From positions 11,469,001 to 11,533,000 of the forward strand of contig NC_092561.1 in assembly GCF_037975245.1 (NCBI RefSeq): DNA of 64,000 nt, in the 5' to 3' direction. Shown piece by piece: positions 21,201-33,050 of this stretch. The notes below the pieces were generated by a model. The model saw nothing but the letters and a program-made list of their open reading frames with translations. It did no database searches and had not been told where the DNA came from. Each line of letters begins with the position of its first letter. The first letter of the stretch is position 1. A program made the translations under genes and the position numbers. Source of the stretch: Apostichopus japonicus. Its lineage: Eukaryota > Echinodermata > Holothuroidea > Aspidochirotida > Stichopodidae.

Positions 21201-22950
21201 AGATCTATTTTATTTACGTGTGCAGAATTAACTGTTGGCCGCCACAATTCTTTGCAAATCTGAGTCTGGATTTATTCCTGCGTAGCCAACCTGTGAATTT
21301 GAGATTGTTATGAAAAGTGTACGGTCAGCTGGCATTCACCAGCCAGCCATGTAGATGATGGAGGGGGCTAGTAATCCCAATATTGTAGCGCGCATACGCA
21401 CTATAATAAACATCCTAGTGTACAGTACAATCAAAATATAACATTCAATATGCGCTAGAACCTACACAGTCGAAAATTCTTCACCATTGTTTTTAAAAAG
21501 GCACCAGTTTGCGTCTAAGCACCCACCATTTGGTGTCTAAGCACCCCCCCCCCCCCAATATAAAACTGGGTTTGCGCCAGGCTGATCAAAGGGCGACTTT
21601 AGGGAGGATGTCATAGTGACAGAATCAATGGGTAAATGAGAGTTAAAATGGTTTGGGTTCAGTCATTCCGCTTTTCAAGATGTTCAGCTTTTAAAATACG
21701 GCTCATACATTGCGATGTGTGCGTAGCTGCCAATCTTTTTCGTTCTTAGAATTTCATACAAAAACTCTTTTGTAGAAACGTTATCTTCATATGTGAAGAA
21801 ATATTACAAGCATCCCGTATTACAGTATTAAATGTCTCAAGTCATATCTATGTGATAACATGAGAATGTGGTTATGACTCGAAGATACAGATCAGTTTCA
21901 TCTGTTTGGCTATCCAATCAGCTCCAGCCACCAGATGATCATTTTAATCAATTCTATAGCATAACTACCTGAACAACACAATACCAAGATCAAAACTATT
22001 TGTCCTTTTCAATTTGTACTCAATTGTAAACATGTCACTTGGGGCCGTAAAAGTCTTGTTTCACAACTGAGTTTGAGGAACTGTCCTAATTGCTAGTATG
22101 GTTTATAAGTAAATGAATAATGGAAAACTAACTCTTTTAGATAATTTAAAAGAGCAAATAAATTCATGGCTAGAACCGTTCTATAGACATGAATTTCTAT
22201 ACTCTTTTCCATTGTTTTATTGTTGTGTGTTAGGCTAGGAAGTCTAACCATGTCTGGGATGTATAAAGGGTCATTTATCAAACCTATAAGAGTGTGAGAG
22301 ATGTTTACAATGCACGCTGATAGTAGTGTTTGTATCGGTCTGCAACACAGTATCACCATGGCCCCGCCGAGGAGGTATCAATACCATAGCAGACAACAAT
22401 TCTAAGAACACCTAGGATCACTGAATATCTCAGTAATAATTAGTCGCTATCACATCGAAGATAAGTACAAAACATAGGTCATAATAATTAATAGTCAGTA
22501 TGATTTCATTGAAATGACTGAAAATTAAGCGAACAAGGATCGAGAATAGGCATGGACAATATCTTCCCAAACTTTGATTATGGACCGTTCGGCATGCATA
22601 TTGAGCCTGCAAAAATCGGTGAACATTTGGTGCCTGGCCTTCTTCCACTGCTTTGTGACTACCAAATGCTTTCACTCGCATTTATTTTTCGATTTGTCTT
22701 GTATATTGCTGGTTCCGCCGCAAGGCGCTTCCACGAGCCAGGGGTGAAACCCCTGGCCGGTAAATAGAAGACTCCGTGGTTCGGGAGAACTGAACATTTT
22801 TGAGATTTTGTGAATATGAACTTTGTGGGCCGGGTCGGAGAGAAACATGGCTGGAGGATGACAGTAAAGGAGCATGTATTTAAGGGAAGCGATGAGTGGT
22901 GGCTGGCTTACTAGGCTAGTCTGGTGCTGCATGATGAAAGGACTTGGAGG
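21201..22950. other. Intergenic stretch, nothing recognised
   Basis: It contains a C run at about 21545 next to a small palindrome (ggtgtctaagcacc). No exon is supported. The region adjoins the LINE remnant on its right and may include more decayed LINE sequence on the minus strand. Confidence 0.35.
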
Positions 22951-22984
22951 CTAGACGGACATCATGTTTCTAAGGCGGTGTGGC

Positions 22985-23425
22985 TTCTGGTAGATGGGGG
23001 TCCCAAATTTCCAAATCTAGTCCAGTGAAGGGGGTCGCATCCAGGACATACGGTGTTTGTTATAGTTGGTTCTTGGTGAATTCATGTAGGTGGTGTGTAG
23101 AAACGGCGACTCTGTCGAGGAAATTATCTCTTAATTGGTTTTGTCTCTTGTTGACTCTTGGAATGTTGGCGATGGTTGTTACTGTTTCACAGTCTGTATA
23201 TCTAGTGGTATAGGTGGCCGGCGATTCTGCATGCTCTGCGTTGTGTGGCTTCTATAGTTGTTCTGTGTTGTTTGTGGTAATATGAGCCATGGCTGGTGCT
23301 GCATATTCGAAGAGTGGTCTGATCATCACCTTGTAGATCATAGTGGTGCTTGGTGATAATAGAGGGTGTTCTTCAGTTCCGGTGATTCTGAATAGTAGTC
23401 TTTTGTACATACATTTTAGCAGATT
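22985..23425 (-). mobile_element. Non-LTR retrotransposon remnant (reverse transcriptase C-terminus)
   Basis: On the minus strand the frame from about 23419 reads a reverse-transcriptase C-terminal pattern, with MYKRLLFRITG followed by MIYKVMIRPLFEYAAP, the familiar LINE motif of the type Y-K-x-L-I-R-P-x-x-E-Y-A. A TAG at 23252-23254 interrupts it. After the stop the same frame continues with TVTTIANIPRVNKRQNQLRDN, shaped like the tail that follows the RT domain in Jockey- and CR1-type elements. There is no full-length ORF, so this is a dead, truncated copy. Confidence 0.62.
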
Positions 23426-24457
23426 TAGCAGAGGAATACTATTGTTTACGTTTCGCGTGAACGAAAACTACAAAGTGCATATACTGTTGGTTCTTTGTTT
23501 TTGCAATGGGGCATAGTTTATCCCTAGTAATAAGTACGACGATCTATTGCATGAAAAAAGTTCATGGCAGTGGTTCCAATTTGAAGGAGAACAACTTACT
23601 AACATTGTAATAAACTATGTCTGCTAAGAAAGAGCATAAGGCAAGGGAAACAGGAGATGGGAGGAAAGGAAATGACACCTATGTATTTTATTTTTTTGGC
23701 ACAAACAAATGGATAAAATGCTCAGAAATATCGCCAATCAAAACAAATTTCTAAAATAGAAGCTTAGCTGAGCTTAACTGAGCTTCTGCAGCGTTGTTAC
23801 ACTTGTTTCGTATTTATTTTGTAATTCAGATTATATTGTGCAGGCTCGTAAAACGGACGATGTAGGCGAATTTATCTTATACGATTTCACTAATGCGCAT
23901 GCTCTACAAAATACCCCGACCACCACTCGGCACATGCATACAAAGTACATGATGAAATTAGCATAAGCAGCTTACTTGATCAAACGCATAAACAGATGCG
24001 TGTAGTGACGTAACGTTTCATTCGGCGAACGAATCAATGGACTGCGCACATGTCGCACCTGAGTCACCAGTTAAACAATAAATTTTAATCATGTTAAAGT
24101 TACTGTGTTTGCGCTTTCAGTAGTATTCTTTTTCTCTGGGTTCTGACTTGACTTATTTACAGACATTACAGTGTGTCCATTCAAATGATATGGCTCTGTA
24201 GGGCAGTGTACCTGCAAGTTGAAGTTTAGGCATGAGTGACCAGTATTGGACTTACTAGCATATTTCCATGGCAACACCGAATGACCTTCAGTCAGCATAG
24301 TGTGTTTATACCGAATCCGAAATATTTAATTATTGTATTTGTGTGTTTGTGTTTTCATTTTCTATTCCTAAACTTGTTCAGTTTGTTATAACTATTTAAC
24401 CGTGCAGTGCTTGCATCCTATAAATTCTGTAATTTGATCTGTTTTCATCTTTCACAG

Positions 24458-25255
24458 AAATCCTCTAAAACGGTGGACTTAGATCTTGGCGAGGACCGCA
24501 TTTTTCTTAAAGCTCACCCTGAAATGTATACGCTGGATATCTACCTTCCTTATGACGTCATACAAGAAGAAAGCGGAGCCCAGTTTAACAGAACTACTAA
24601 TGTTAGTATATTAATCCCTTATATGAACACCAAATCATTCGATGCTGCTAGCCTAGTCATCAACCCCCCCCCCCCCCCACAATAGATTTATATACATGTG
24701 TTCCTGGTGAATGCCTCTGGCTGTCATTATAGGACATGATGCAGCACAAAATAACACCCCTCCCCACCCCCACCTCTCAAAAAAAAATTACAAACACACA
24801 CCCACATCAGACGAAATAAGCACTTCTTCATGTCTGGTGTTGATAAAGGATCCTGCTAAGATGATATCGAGCAAACAGCTATACAACTGCAGCTATACAA
24901 CCGTGGTTAACAGATCATTGATTCACACAGGCTGTAAATGTTTGTTGCCGTGACCTCCTATTATATACAATGTAGTAATTGCCTTCAGTTATTGCCTGGA
25001 AATGTTTGCCTTTTTTGTGTCATTTTTCATCAGTGATAATTATTGTAGTGCGCATTTTTTTATTTTCGCTTTCTTTATTGAATAACACCTGTAAAATTTT
25101 GCGATCTCCTCATTTGGTGTAGCCTATATCAATTCGTTTAACGTCTTATATATTTACCAATTAACGTCGATTTTATTGTGTAGTGACATGTCTTTATTTG
25201 TGATGTCCCTTCTTTTCAGGTCTTAACCCTCACATTACCTGTGAAGCCAGCATAG
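24458..25255 (+). CDS. PIH1D1: PIH1-domain protein, last two exons (C-terminal CS-like domain)
   Basis: Exon 24458-24601 (48 codons, after TTCACAG, donor AAT followed by GTTAGT) and final exon 25220-25255 (11 codons plus TAG, after CTTTTCAG), joined in phase 0. The 59-residue product has the layout of the C-terminal CS-like beta-sandwich of PIH1 proteins: LDLGEDRIFL, a YTLDIYLPY strand, AQFNR and a closing LTLTLPV strand. PIH1D1 is the best fit from memory (LEIGENRL, then YHLDAYIP, then a final MVAMPLL strand). PIH1D1 is a subunit of the R2TP co-chaperone that works with HSP90 on snoRNP, PIKK-kinase and dynein-arm assembly. The N-terminal PIH domain was not found upstream, so this is either the 3' end of a gene with distant exons or a fragment. 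PIH1D2 or another family member is not excluded. Confidence 0.66.
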
Positions 25256-28200
25256 CCTTCATCAACCTGGTACGCCGTTTATGCAGTCCTGTCAAATGCT
25301 GGACAATACTGGACAATGCTGGACTATAACTTAAGTGCCAATGTTGTGATAACAAATATACTACCCCCGGTGTGACGCAGCGGTACGACAACATTATATA
25401 TGCAGTGTTCGCTTTACTGTTACACAGTTAATGTCGACACATAAGAACTAATATGAATAATTTCAGTTTTCTTGACACTGCATGACGTAAACGAGGCTGG
25501 TGTAACAACAGTAATCTACGAATAATGTGTTCAGTGGCCATGCACTGGCCAGGGAAGATGCGGGTAGGGGGTTGGAGATGGCTTAAGATGTGGGTAGGGG
25601 GTTGGGATGGGTTAAGATGTGGGTAGGGGGTCGGGTTAAGGCAGGGGTAAGAGAGATATCGATCGTTATCCCTCTCTTTGTCGATATCGTGATTGCAACT
25701 TGAATGAATTATGTTATAGGCTTTCCGGGATGCGTGAAAGTTCATCAAATTGGTAACATTTCATTTTCGTTATCGAAACGGCGCTAAATATCTGAAGTGC
25801 CATATGAAAACAACTTTGACGTCTGTTCTTCGATTCAGACTTTTTTGTAGATCTTAACTATATTCTTGTTTTTTTTTCGAGATTGTTAAGTTATCTTCAT
25901 ATTTATTAGTGTACCACAAGATGCACACCGCAAAATGATACATAATCATATAATATTGTGCAACAAGAACTGTTTCTAATGGTCTCTCCGATATGAAAAC
26001 TAAACGTTTAACCACAAATCACACTTTCAGTGATATGAAATATGTCAGAGTGGGATGCAATTGTTGAAATGACCTTTCATCTCATAAAATGCCATGGGAA
26101 TGATCTTCGAATTTCTATGAGTCACAATGGATCTTGTTTACAAACTAGTGTATTATGTTACTTTTCGTACACAAAAAGAATAAGCTTCACCATACCTAGG
26201 ACATAACGATCCGCTAGTCATGTGACTTGCGCAGGAACATTTCAACGGTAACATTAGGCTCATGGAGGCTTTTTGTGAAAATTACTGGTCTCATTATTTT
26301 TGAAATGCTTGTAAAGCATTTTCTCAATTTTTTCTTCAAATATGTTTCAATGGGATGAGATACTACGCTTAGGGTGCCCTTGTTTTTACATTGATTAGAA
26401 GAACACCATGATGGCTTCCTAGAGCACTCTTGATTTTGGTAAATATATATTAAATGTGTTTCGGTAGTTGTTTTTCAACCTTATCAGTATGCATCATACA
26501 GATTAGCCATTTTTAAGTTTGCCTCTATATTGATTTCTTAAGAAGAGTAATATTGCTGCATAGCGATTGGTCCATTCTAAGTCTGAGCTGATAATATAAT
26601 GTTTTGATTTGCTGGACGTAGGTTCTCTCTTCACCTCATGTTTAGAAGTTAATCTTGCTTCACATCTTAAATGCGTAAGACCTTCGTGCTTCACATGTAA
26701 AAGTCACTGGTAATCTTCATCCATTGTAATCAAGTCACTGACCGATTAAACATAACATAATCAATGTGCAGGCTTCCGGAATGATTCTACCCCCCCCCCC
26801 CTCCTCCCTCTCTCTCTCCCTCTTTGTGTGATTTTATTCGTTCGATCCCTGCTTGGCACGCTACAAGCCATCGAAATGATCTTACGCAGAAGGGACCGTC
26901 ACAACAATGTCACAATATGAATATGGACATCGTAACTGTTTGTGGCTTTGATATGCAAGGACATATAAAGTCAACAGAAACTGAAATATTTGTAAGCACT
27001 ATCACTAAAGAACCCTATTTTTGGATGTCAAAGTTCACTTTAGGTCAGAATAGGTTATAAGTATGATAGCCTATGATATGAGATACCTATACAAGAATGG
27101 TTGCTGGATGTGATTTATTCCCATTGGTATGTACACGAAACGCATCTTTTATTATGAAGATTAAAAATCATGTTCGGTCAACAGATAATGCCTGATAACA
27201 TAATAACCACAAAAGTGTAAATTAGGTTAACTTGGATATCATATGTACATATAACATATACGAGTATCACAGGCAAGTACCTTGTACTGTTTAGCTCGAG
27301 GTCCACATAAACCGGAGCAAAAGTTCATTTGAATCGTCACAAGAGATCATTGAAGCGCCAGCTCTCTGTGTTGTATACACAAGCAACCTTGATCTCACAT
27401 ATAGAAGTCGTATGTGCATGGGAGGTGCAGCTTATTGTTTATTCAGTAGATTGACTTGGTCATACCTGTATTATTATTATTGGACTGCATCGTGCTTTCT
27501 ATACTGTTTCGCACTCAAGCATCATTTGGACATCTTAAGAACACTAATGCTCTTTTCCTGGACGATTACGTGAACTGTATAGAACCAAGCTGTCGCTAAT
27601 AAGTGTGTCTGCACTAGCCCTGCTAAAGCCATTCGGTTATACAGGCGTTCAGGGTTTCTGGCCATTAATTATCATTTTAAATCGCTTTGATGTTGCAATG
27701 CTCGTTTATAACATTTAGGATAATTAAGATGAAAATAACTCAGATATTGATGAAACCATATTCTCATTTTTACTTTCATTTCCCGTTTTGAATGGCTAAT
27801 TATAGTTTCTGTTTTACTTTCAATAAACAATTTGGTCATCCGGTTTTCGCGGAGTGAATAATTGAACTTTGGCCACGTGACTAAGCCATTTACCACTGTT
27901 ATATAGAAATCATATGTAGTCTCCACACTGAAATGACAGCCGAAAACAACGCAGAACCCGATAAATAGGAAACCTACATTAATTCCTCGATGACGAAAAG
28001 GATAGTGAAATTATAAAACGTGCCGGATTTGCATGTCGCGATTGCACTGTATCAGGAATATTAAAAATTACAACAACAAAAATTAATCAGAAGCCAAATA
28101 AAAAATGCCTAGTTCGTGATTCCTTACTTTTCATGAGAACATTTCATGTCATACCGCAGCCAGGATTCTAGTTTCGAACATTGCTCAATGCACATGATGG

Positions 28201-28876
28201 TCAGCAATATTTTTGAACACATGTGGATCTGATAAGTTCGATGTTTCGATACTTCGACTTCTGTTACCCTCAAATGAACTTTGACCTTTACAGTATTCTC
28301 GTGCTTGCTAGAGCAAATCTAAATACCAAGTACGAAGTCTATCTTCATCTTGAACTTTATTTGAAGTTATCGTTTTATCGATTAAAATGATTCCTTTCCC
28401 CATCATATCGAAACTACATTTGTCTAAGGCTTAAGTCATAATGATCAGAGAGTACCAACTCTCTTGACGATTATATATATTTGTAATCCTCACTTGTGAA
28501 GATTTTATACACTTGTCACGACAATGATCCAGAATGAACATTCTTTCTGTGAAATAGTCAAATATAGGCCTATATAGATGTGCTGTGAAGCCATCGACGT
28601 TTTCTTTACCTAACTGAGATACCAAATCAGTTCTGCCACCACTCCTTTACCAACGTATTAAGAATTGAAAACGACATGGCTTTTCTTCATATATTATAAA
28701 ATATTTTGAGAACTATTAAAAAGGATCACTTGCCATGGCATCATCTCACAGAGTCATATTTGAGATCACTTGAGTTCACAAAAAGTACTTTTTTACCTCA
28801 TATTGTTCAAACCGGTTTGACAAGAGCCAGGTGTGTTGAAGTTACCCACCATCAGAACTTAATCTCTGTCCGGGCC
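25256..28876. other. Intergenic stretch with short G-rich repeat and decayed repeats
   Basis: A G-rich tandem repeat of about three copies (unit containing gatgtgggtagggggttggg) lies at 25555-25640. A C/CT-rich stretch is at 26789-26825. A degenerate copy of the dispersed TGACCTTT repeat lies around 28200-28480. No exon is supported. Confidence 0.45.
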
Positions 28877-29882
28877 GCGAATATTTTTTTCCCAAACTGA
28901 ACTGACACTGAAATTATTTCCTCGATTCTGATTGGCTGATCAAAACCGGAATGGTAGTCGGCGTTTATGAATGAATGTATGTGACACTGTTAGTGTTGAT
29001 CATACCAATCCTCATGGGCCGCATCATGTCAAAAATACGTGTGTACGCCATATACAGGCTAAGTTAAAGTATGTAGGCCTAAGTGTGCCTACATGTAGAT
29101 ACAATGTGAGGCTTCCAGTTATCAAGAGCTACTGCAAGGGCGGTAGGGCCTATATTAGTGAATTTGAGATCTCGTACGAACTAGTACGAATACGTATATA
29201 CGGTTAATGCAGGCCTACTATGTCACCATGTATAAGAACTTCTAATTGTGCAGGTAAACATATGTGGTTACGTACGTATAGGTTATAATGCTATATACAA
29301 CTAGTTAACAAGTCAAAAGACACAGACATATCGTCAAATGCCATGTTTGTGTACACTCACTGGCTGACACACACTCGCTCGCGCGTCTTCATGGCCACTA
29401 CATATTCGAATAGGCCTATCATGATTCATTGACTGAATACATTTTGAATTTATGATTATAAAACTAAAAGTATCGCAACCAAACACCACGGTACATATGT
29501 ACATCGGCTACATGTATACAATTACAAATGCACTGTGTGTTATTGTGTTGTATACTATACACAGTACAATAGGCTACATTACATGTATGTGTTGCGTAGA
29601 GCGGAGTCAAGCGAGTAAACAAACGAACGAGGACTGCCTATAATGGGCGCAGTAGTTGGGAATAGTTGCTTCACTCTATACTTTCGTTCAAATATACCTA
29701 CTAAAAGTTCTGGAAAGTTGCTAATGTTAATATCTTGAATTTGATTGTGTTGATCATACTGATATCGACAGATTATGGAGGATCCATGTTGAAAACTAAA
29801 GTATATCACGTGCTCGCTGATAACCAATCAGAATCGAGGAAATAATTTCAGTGTCAGTTCAGTTTGGGAAAAAAATATTCGC
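28877..29882. mobile_element. 1006-bp element with perfect 59-bp TIRs and 9-bp TSD
   Basis: 28877-28935 and 29824-29882 are exact reverse complements over 59 bp (outer end gcgaatattttttt). The element is flanked by a perfect 9-bp direct repeat, gtccgggcc (28868-28876 and 29883-29891). The interior carries no transposase and only short ORFs. Long TIRs with a 9-bp duplication are typical of Mutator-like elements, so a non-autonomous MULE is the best guess. Perfect arm identity suggests recent activity. Confidence 0.85.
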
Positions 29883-30573
29883 GTCCGGGCCTACACACGC
29901 CCTTACTCTACGACTAAGTTGGGAGTATTCCAGATCAACCCACTGGCGGATCCAAGGGGGGGGGGCAAGGGGGGCCATGGCCCCCCCCCCCAAAGGTGAG
30001 CCAAAAGTGTTTCCGAACATCCGCTAAATCATATGATTGGAAATTAAAAAAATCGAGAGGAATAGCAGTGGTAGACTAGTCTTAACCTTTTCGTTTTCTG
30101 GTTTAAAATTAAATGCAGAGCTCCCAACTGACCCGCAATTCGCGGGAATTAGACCCGCGTTCTAACACCTAAACCCGCTGACCCGCACAAGCGTCCGAAA
30201 AAACCGCATTGTAATTGTCAAGTATACATAAAAAAATTGGCATCAAATTTTGACTTGGCAACCATCATTTCTTTAGCATTTAGCATAATAGAGTATAAAA
30301 CCTCCTTTACAGCATCATTTGAACCTCAAATTAGCCTATAATTCTTTTTATTGGGGCGAGCAGCGAACATTTTCATGCCACGGAAAAGAATGAATTATCA
30401 CCTACTATTCAATTTATTGATGTTACACACAAAAAAATGCATATTTGTCAGAAAATTTTGGGTGACAAAAGCCTTTCTAAGTGCCACCATTTTACATGTA
30501 GGCATCACCAGGATTCCAAAAAAATATCAAAAGGGGAGGGGGACACCCCCTCCCCCTTATACCCCTCCCCCAG

Positions 30574-31462
30574 CAGTGGCGGCGGAACCAGGGGGGCCTT
30601 AGGGGCTATAGACCACATTGTCACCCCAACCGCGTCTTCACGCCCCGTGAAAAGTGGAAGCAGTGAGTGTGAGTACCGGTAAACGTTACACAACTTCGTC
30701 TTAGGCCAATGACTTGCCTCATTTCAACCAGTTCTCCAACATCCCCTTACTTAGCGGCGGAGCGTATATATACACAGTCAGGGGGCGGATGCCCCCCCCC
30801 CCCCGGACGGACTCAAATGGACTGCGTCCTTTTCAGCTTTTCACTACTTTTTACTTATTCGCGATTATTGACTATTTTATTGCGCTCTCAGATACCTATT
30901 GACATTTGTCATATTCTGTTGGTGTAATTTTCCGACAAAATGGCGACGACACCTATTTATTCTCCGTTTATCTGCAAATTAGCAAGGCCCGGAAAGGGTC
31001 ATTTCCTGCAATCTAGGGAGTATCTTTATCCAAAATTTTTCTGTACGCTCCGCGCCAACCTGTGGAGGCGCTCCGCTTAGATAGTGTTGAAAGCGCCCCT
31101 ACAGACCATTCTTGCCCCCCCCCCCTGACCAATACCCCAAGCTCCGCCACTGCCCTTACCACACTCAAAAACGTCTTTGCGAGTACACTACGAGTAATAG
31201 CTACTCTCTTAAAGCACCATCGAATATACAAAATTACAATGTTTTTACAGACTTTTACGTGCAATCTGCAGACTTGAGACCCATTTTTTAGGGCTAGGTA
31301 TTCGCAGCATAAAACACTCGGGAAGTGCCGTTTCCGGCCATCTGGGGGTTTGAAAAAACCCAAAATTTTCTTGTACGCTCCGCGCCAGCCGATGGTGGCG
31401 CTCCGCTTAGATAGTCTCCATACATTAGCCCCCCCAATAATTTTTCCGTTCCGCCGCGCCTG
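30574..31462. mobile_element. hAT-like element, nest level 3 (889 bp)
   Basis: The ends are cagtggcggcggaac and (right, reverse-complemented) caggcgcggcggaac. It is flanked by tcccccag (30566-30573) and tcacccag (31463-31470), an 8-bp duplication with one mismatch. The paralogue near 48.4 kb reads straight through this point with a single tcacccag, so it appears to be an unoccupied site. It holds a related element at 30752-31152. Confidence 0.82.
30752..31152. mobile_element. hAT-like element, nest level 4 (about 401 bp)
   Basis: The ends are tagcggcggagc and (right, reverse-complemented) cagtggcggagc. It is flanked by cccttact (30744-30751) and cccttacc (31153-31160). Its right part (31031-31085) is a close relative of the right part of its host element (31358-31415; both contain tgtacgctccgcgcca and gcgctccgcttagatagt), so a member of the family jumped into a relative. 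Confidence 0.68.
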
Positions 31463-31872
31463 TCACCCAGGACGGCGATTCGTGGCATGGACCAGCATTT
31501 GCCTTCTCAAGAGTTGGGAGCTATGTAAATGTATGAGCATGAGGATTAACAGTTTAACACAATTTTGCAGTTACAGGCTGGTTGTAAGATATTTATAACC
31601 TATGAGAAATCAAATTTCTTGAGAAAGATGATCCCAACTTTGTTTTATAAATATTTTAGAAAATTACACCTGGGAAACATTTTTTTTAGAAGAAAATTAA
31701 CATCACCATTGTACACTTTTGTTGCACCAAATTGCATCTGAGGGCATTCAGCAATAGAAAATTTTGTCAAAGGCGAGGGGGGCCCCCTCCCCTTACACCC
31801 CTCCCCCATATCACTCTAATGCCACTTTGGCCCCTCCCAAACAAAGGCCCTGGATCCGCCAGTGGATCAACC

Positions 31873-32867
31873 CCGAGGGTACGTCCTTGCTCTGCCGAGT
31901 CCGGAAGCGCGAAGGTGTTGCCCAGCTAGGTGTTCCCCCTCCCGATATGTTTCGGGGGGAAAGGTCACTTGAAATATGCTGTTTGGTGGCATATCAACTG
32001 TAAATAGTTCATCACAAGGTAAGCAGAATCACAGCCGACAGCTTGTCGCCCGGAGACCAGTCCGCCGAATAGGTAGACAGGGCTAACAGTAACTACAAGC
32101 TGATTTCTCAAAATATATGCAGGATTTTATCCCACTTACGCGCTCGCAACAAACGCGTAAAAACAGTTCCTAATTTTGCCCCTGTTAGTGCTACGAACTC
32201 GGGAGGGTGCTGTGATCTATCGACTGTAAAACTAGAGCCCGCAACCTCTTGCTTGCTGCTCAGCTTATGATAGACTTAAGGTAGCAAACGCCCACTAAAA
32301 GCCCCTCTGACTTACACACTAACTCACAAAGTAATGTGGTCCTTAAGTCTAGATAGAAGTTCTCACTAGCTGAACGCTACCATCACTGGATAACTTACAA
32401 GTTGGCCTTTCATATGGCACCATAAAATTTCCGTATCATGACCATGTAGATTTGTTGCTATCCGAGCTGGAAGTTTTCGCCACTTCCTGAATGTACGAGG
32501 CATGAAAAGCAATGGGATAGCAAAACCCACTACGGCTCACATTCCTTGCAGTTGCACCTAAACTAATATTAATAATAATATACTAAATACTACTATGGTT
32601 ATACTAACTAGCCTAACGTTAGGCTAGGTCCGTGCCTGTAACTTGACCACATATATCTCTTTTTCTTAGGTTCAAAGACTTCGTTTGTTCTTCACCGAGT
32701 TTACAGAGAATTCCATCATTTCTGCTATCATTTTGTTCGTATAACCTAGCCCTACAATATTGGCTAGTCGATCTCTCTTGGACATTTTGGCTAGTTCTGA
32801 AGCACTAAATTATTTGAATTTGTATACGTATTTTGACGTCATAAAAGTGAACAGCGCCGCCAGCATC
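31873..32867. other. Intergenic stretch, nothing recognised
   Basis: No exon, repeat or regulatory motif could be supported here. Confidence 0.35.
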
Positions 32868-33050
32868 AAAGGAGACAACAACATCAAATGAGACAACAGC
32901 ATCAAAGAAGACAACAACGTTTACGGAGACAACAGCATCAGCGGAGACAACAACACCAAACAAGACAACATCATTGAAGGAGACAACAACATTAAATGAG
33001 ACAGCAACATGGATGGAGACAACAACATGATAACTGACAGACAGCATAGA
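32868..33050. repeat. 18-bp imperfect tandem repeat, about 10 copies
   Basis: The unit is close to ggagacaacaacatcaaa, with substitutions. Because 18 is a multiple of three it keeps a frame open on the minus strand (within 32805-33176) that reads as a V-V-V-S-F-D-A-type hexapeptide repeat. No splice or start context supports translation. Confidence 0.8.

Larger units (their letters stand above)
30118..31522. mobile_element. Interrupted repeat with agctcccaact ends, nest level 2
   Basis: The left part (30118-30573) and right part (31463-31522) together correspond to a paralogous copy at about 48345-48810 in reverse orientation. Shared landmarks are ggggcgagcagcgaacatt, the ggggagggggacaccccctcccc palindrome and ggcatggaccagcatttg. 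The ends form a short inverted repeat (agctcccaact / agttgggagct). No clear target duplication was found. Confidence 0.7.
29941..31864. mobile_element. Outer hAT-like element, nest level 1
   Basis: The ends are cactggcggatcca at the left and its near-exact inverse tggatccgccagtg at the right. The 8-bp duplication gatcaacc flanks it (29933-29940 and 31865-31872). Much of its 1924 bp is later insertions: a repeat with agctcccaact ends (30118-31522), which itself contains elements 30574-31462 and 30752-31152. No transposase ORF was found. Confidence 0.82.
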
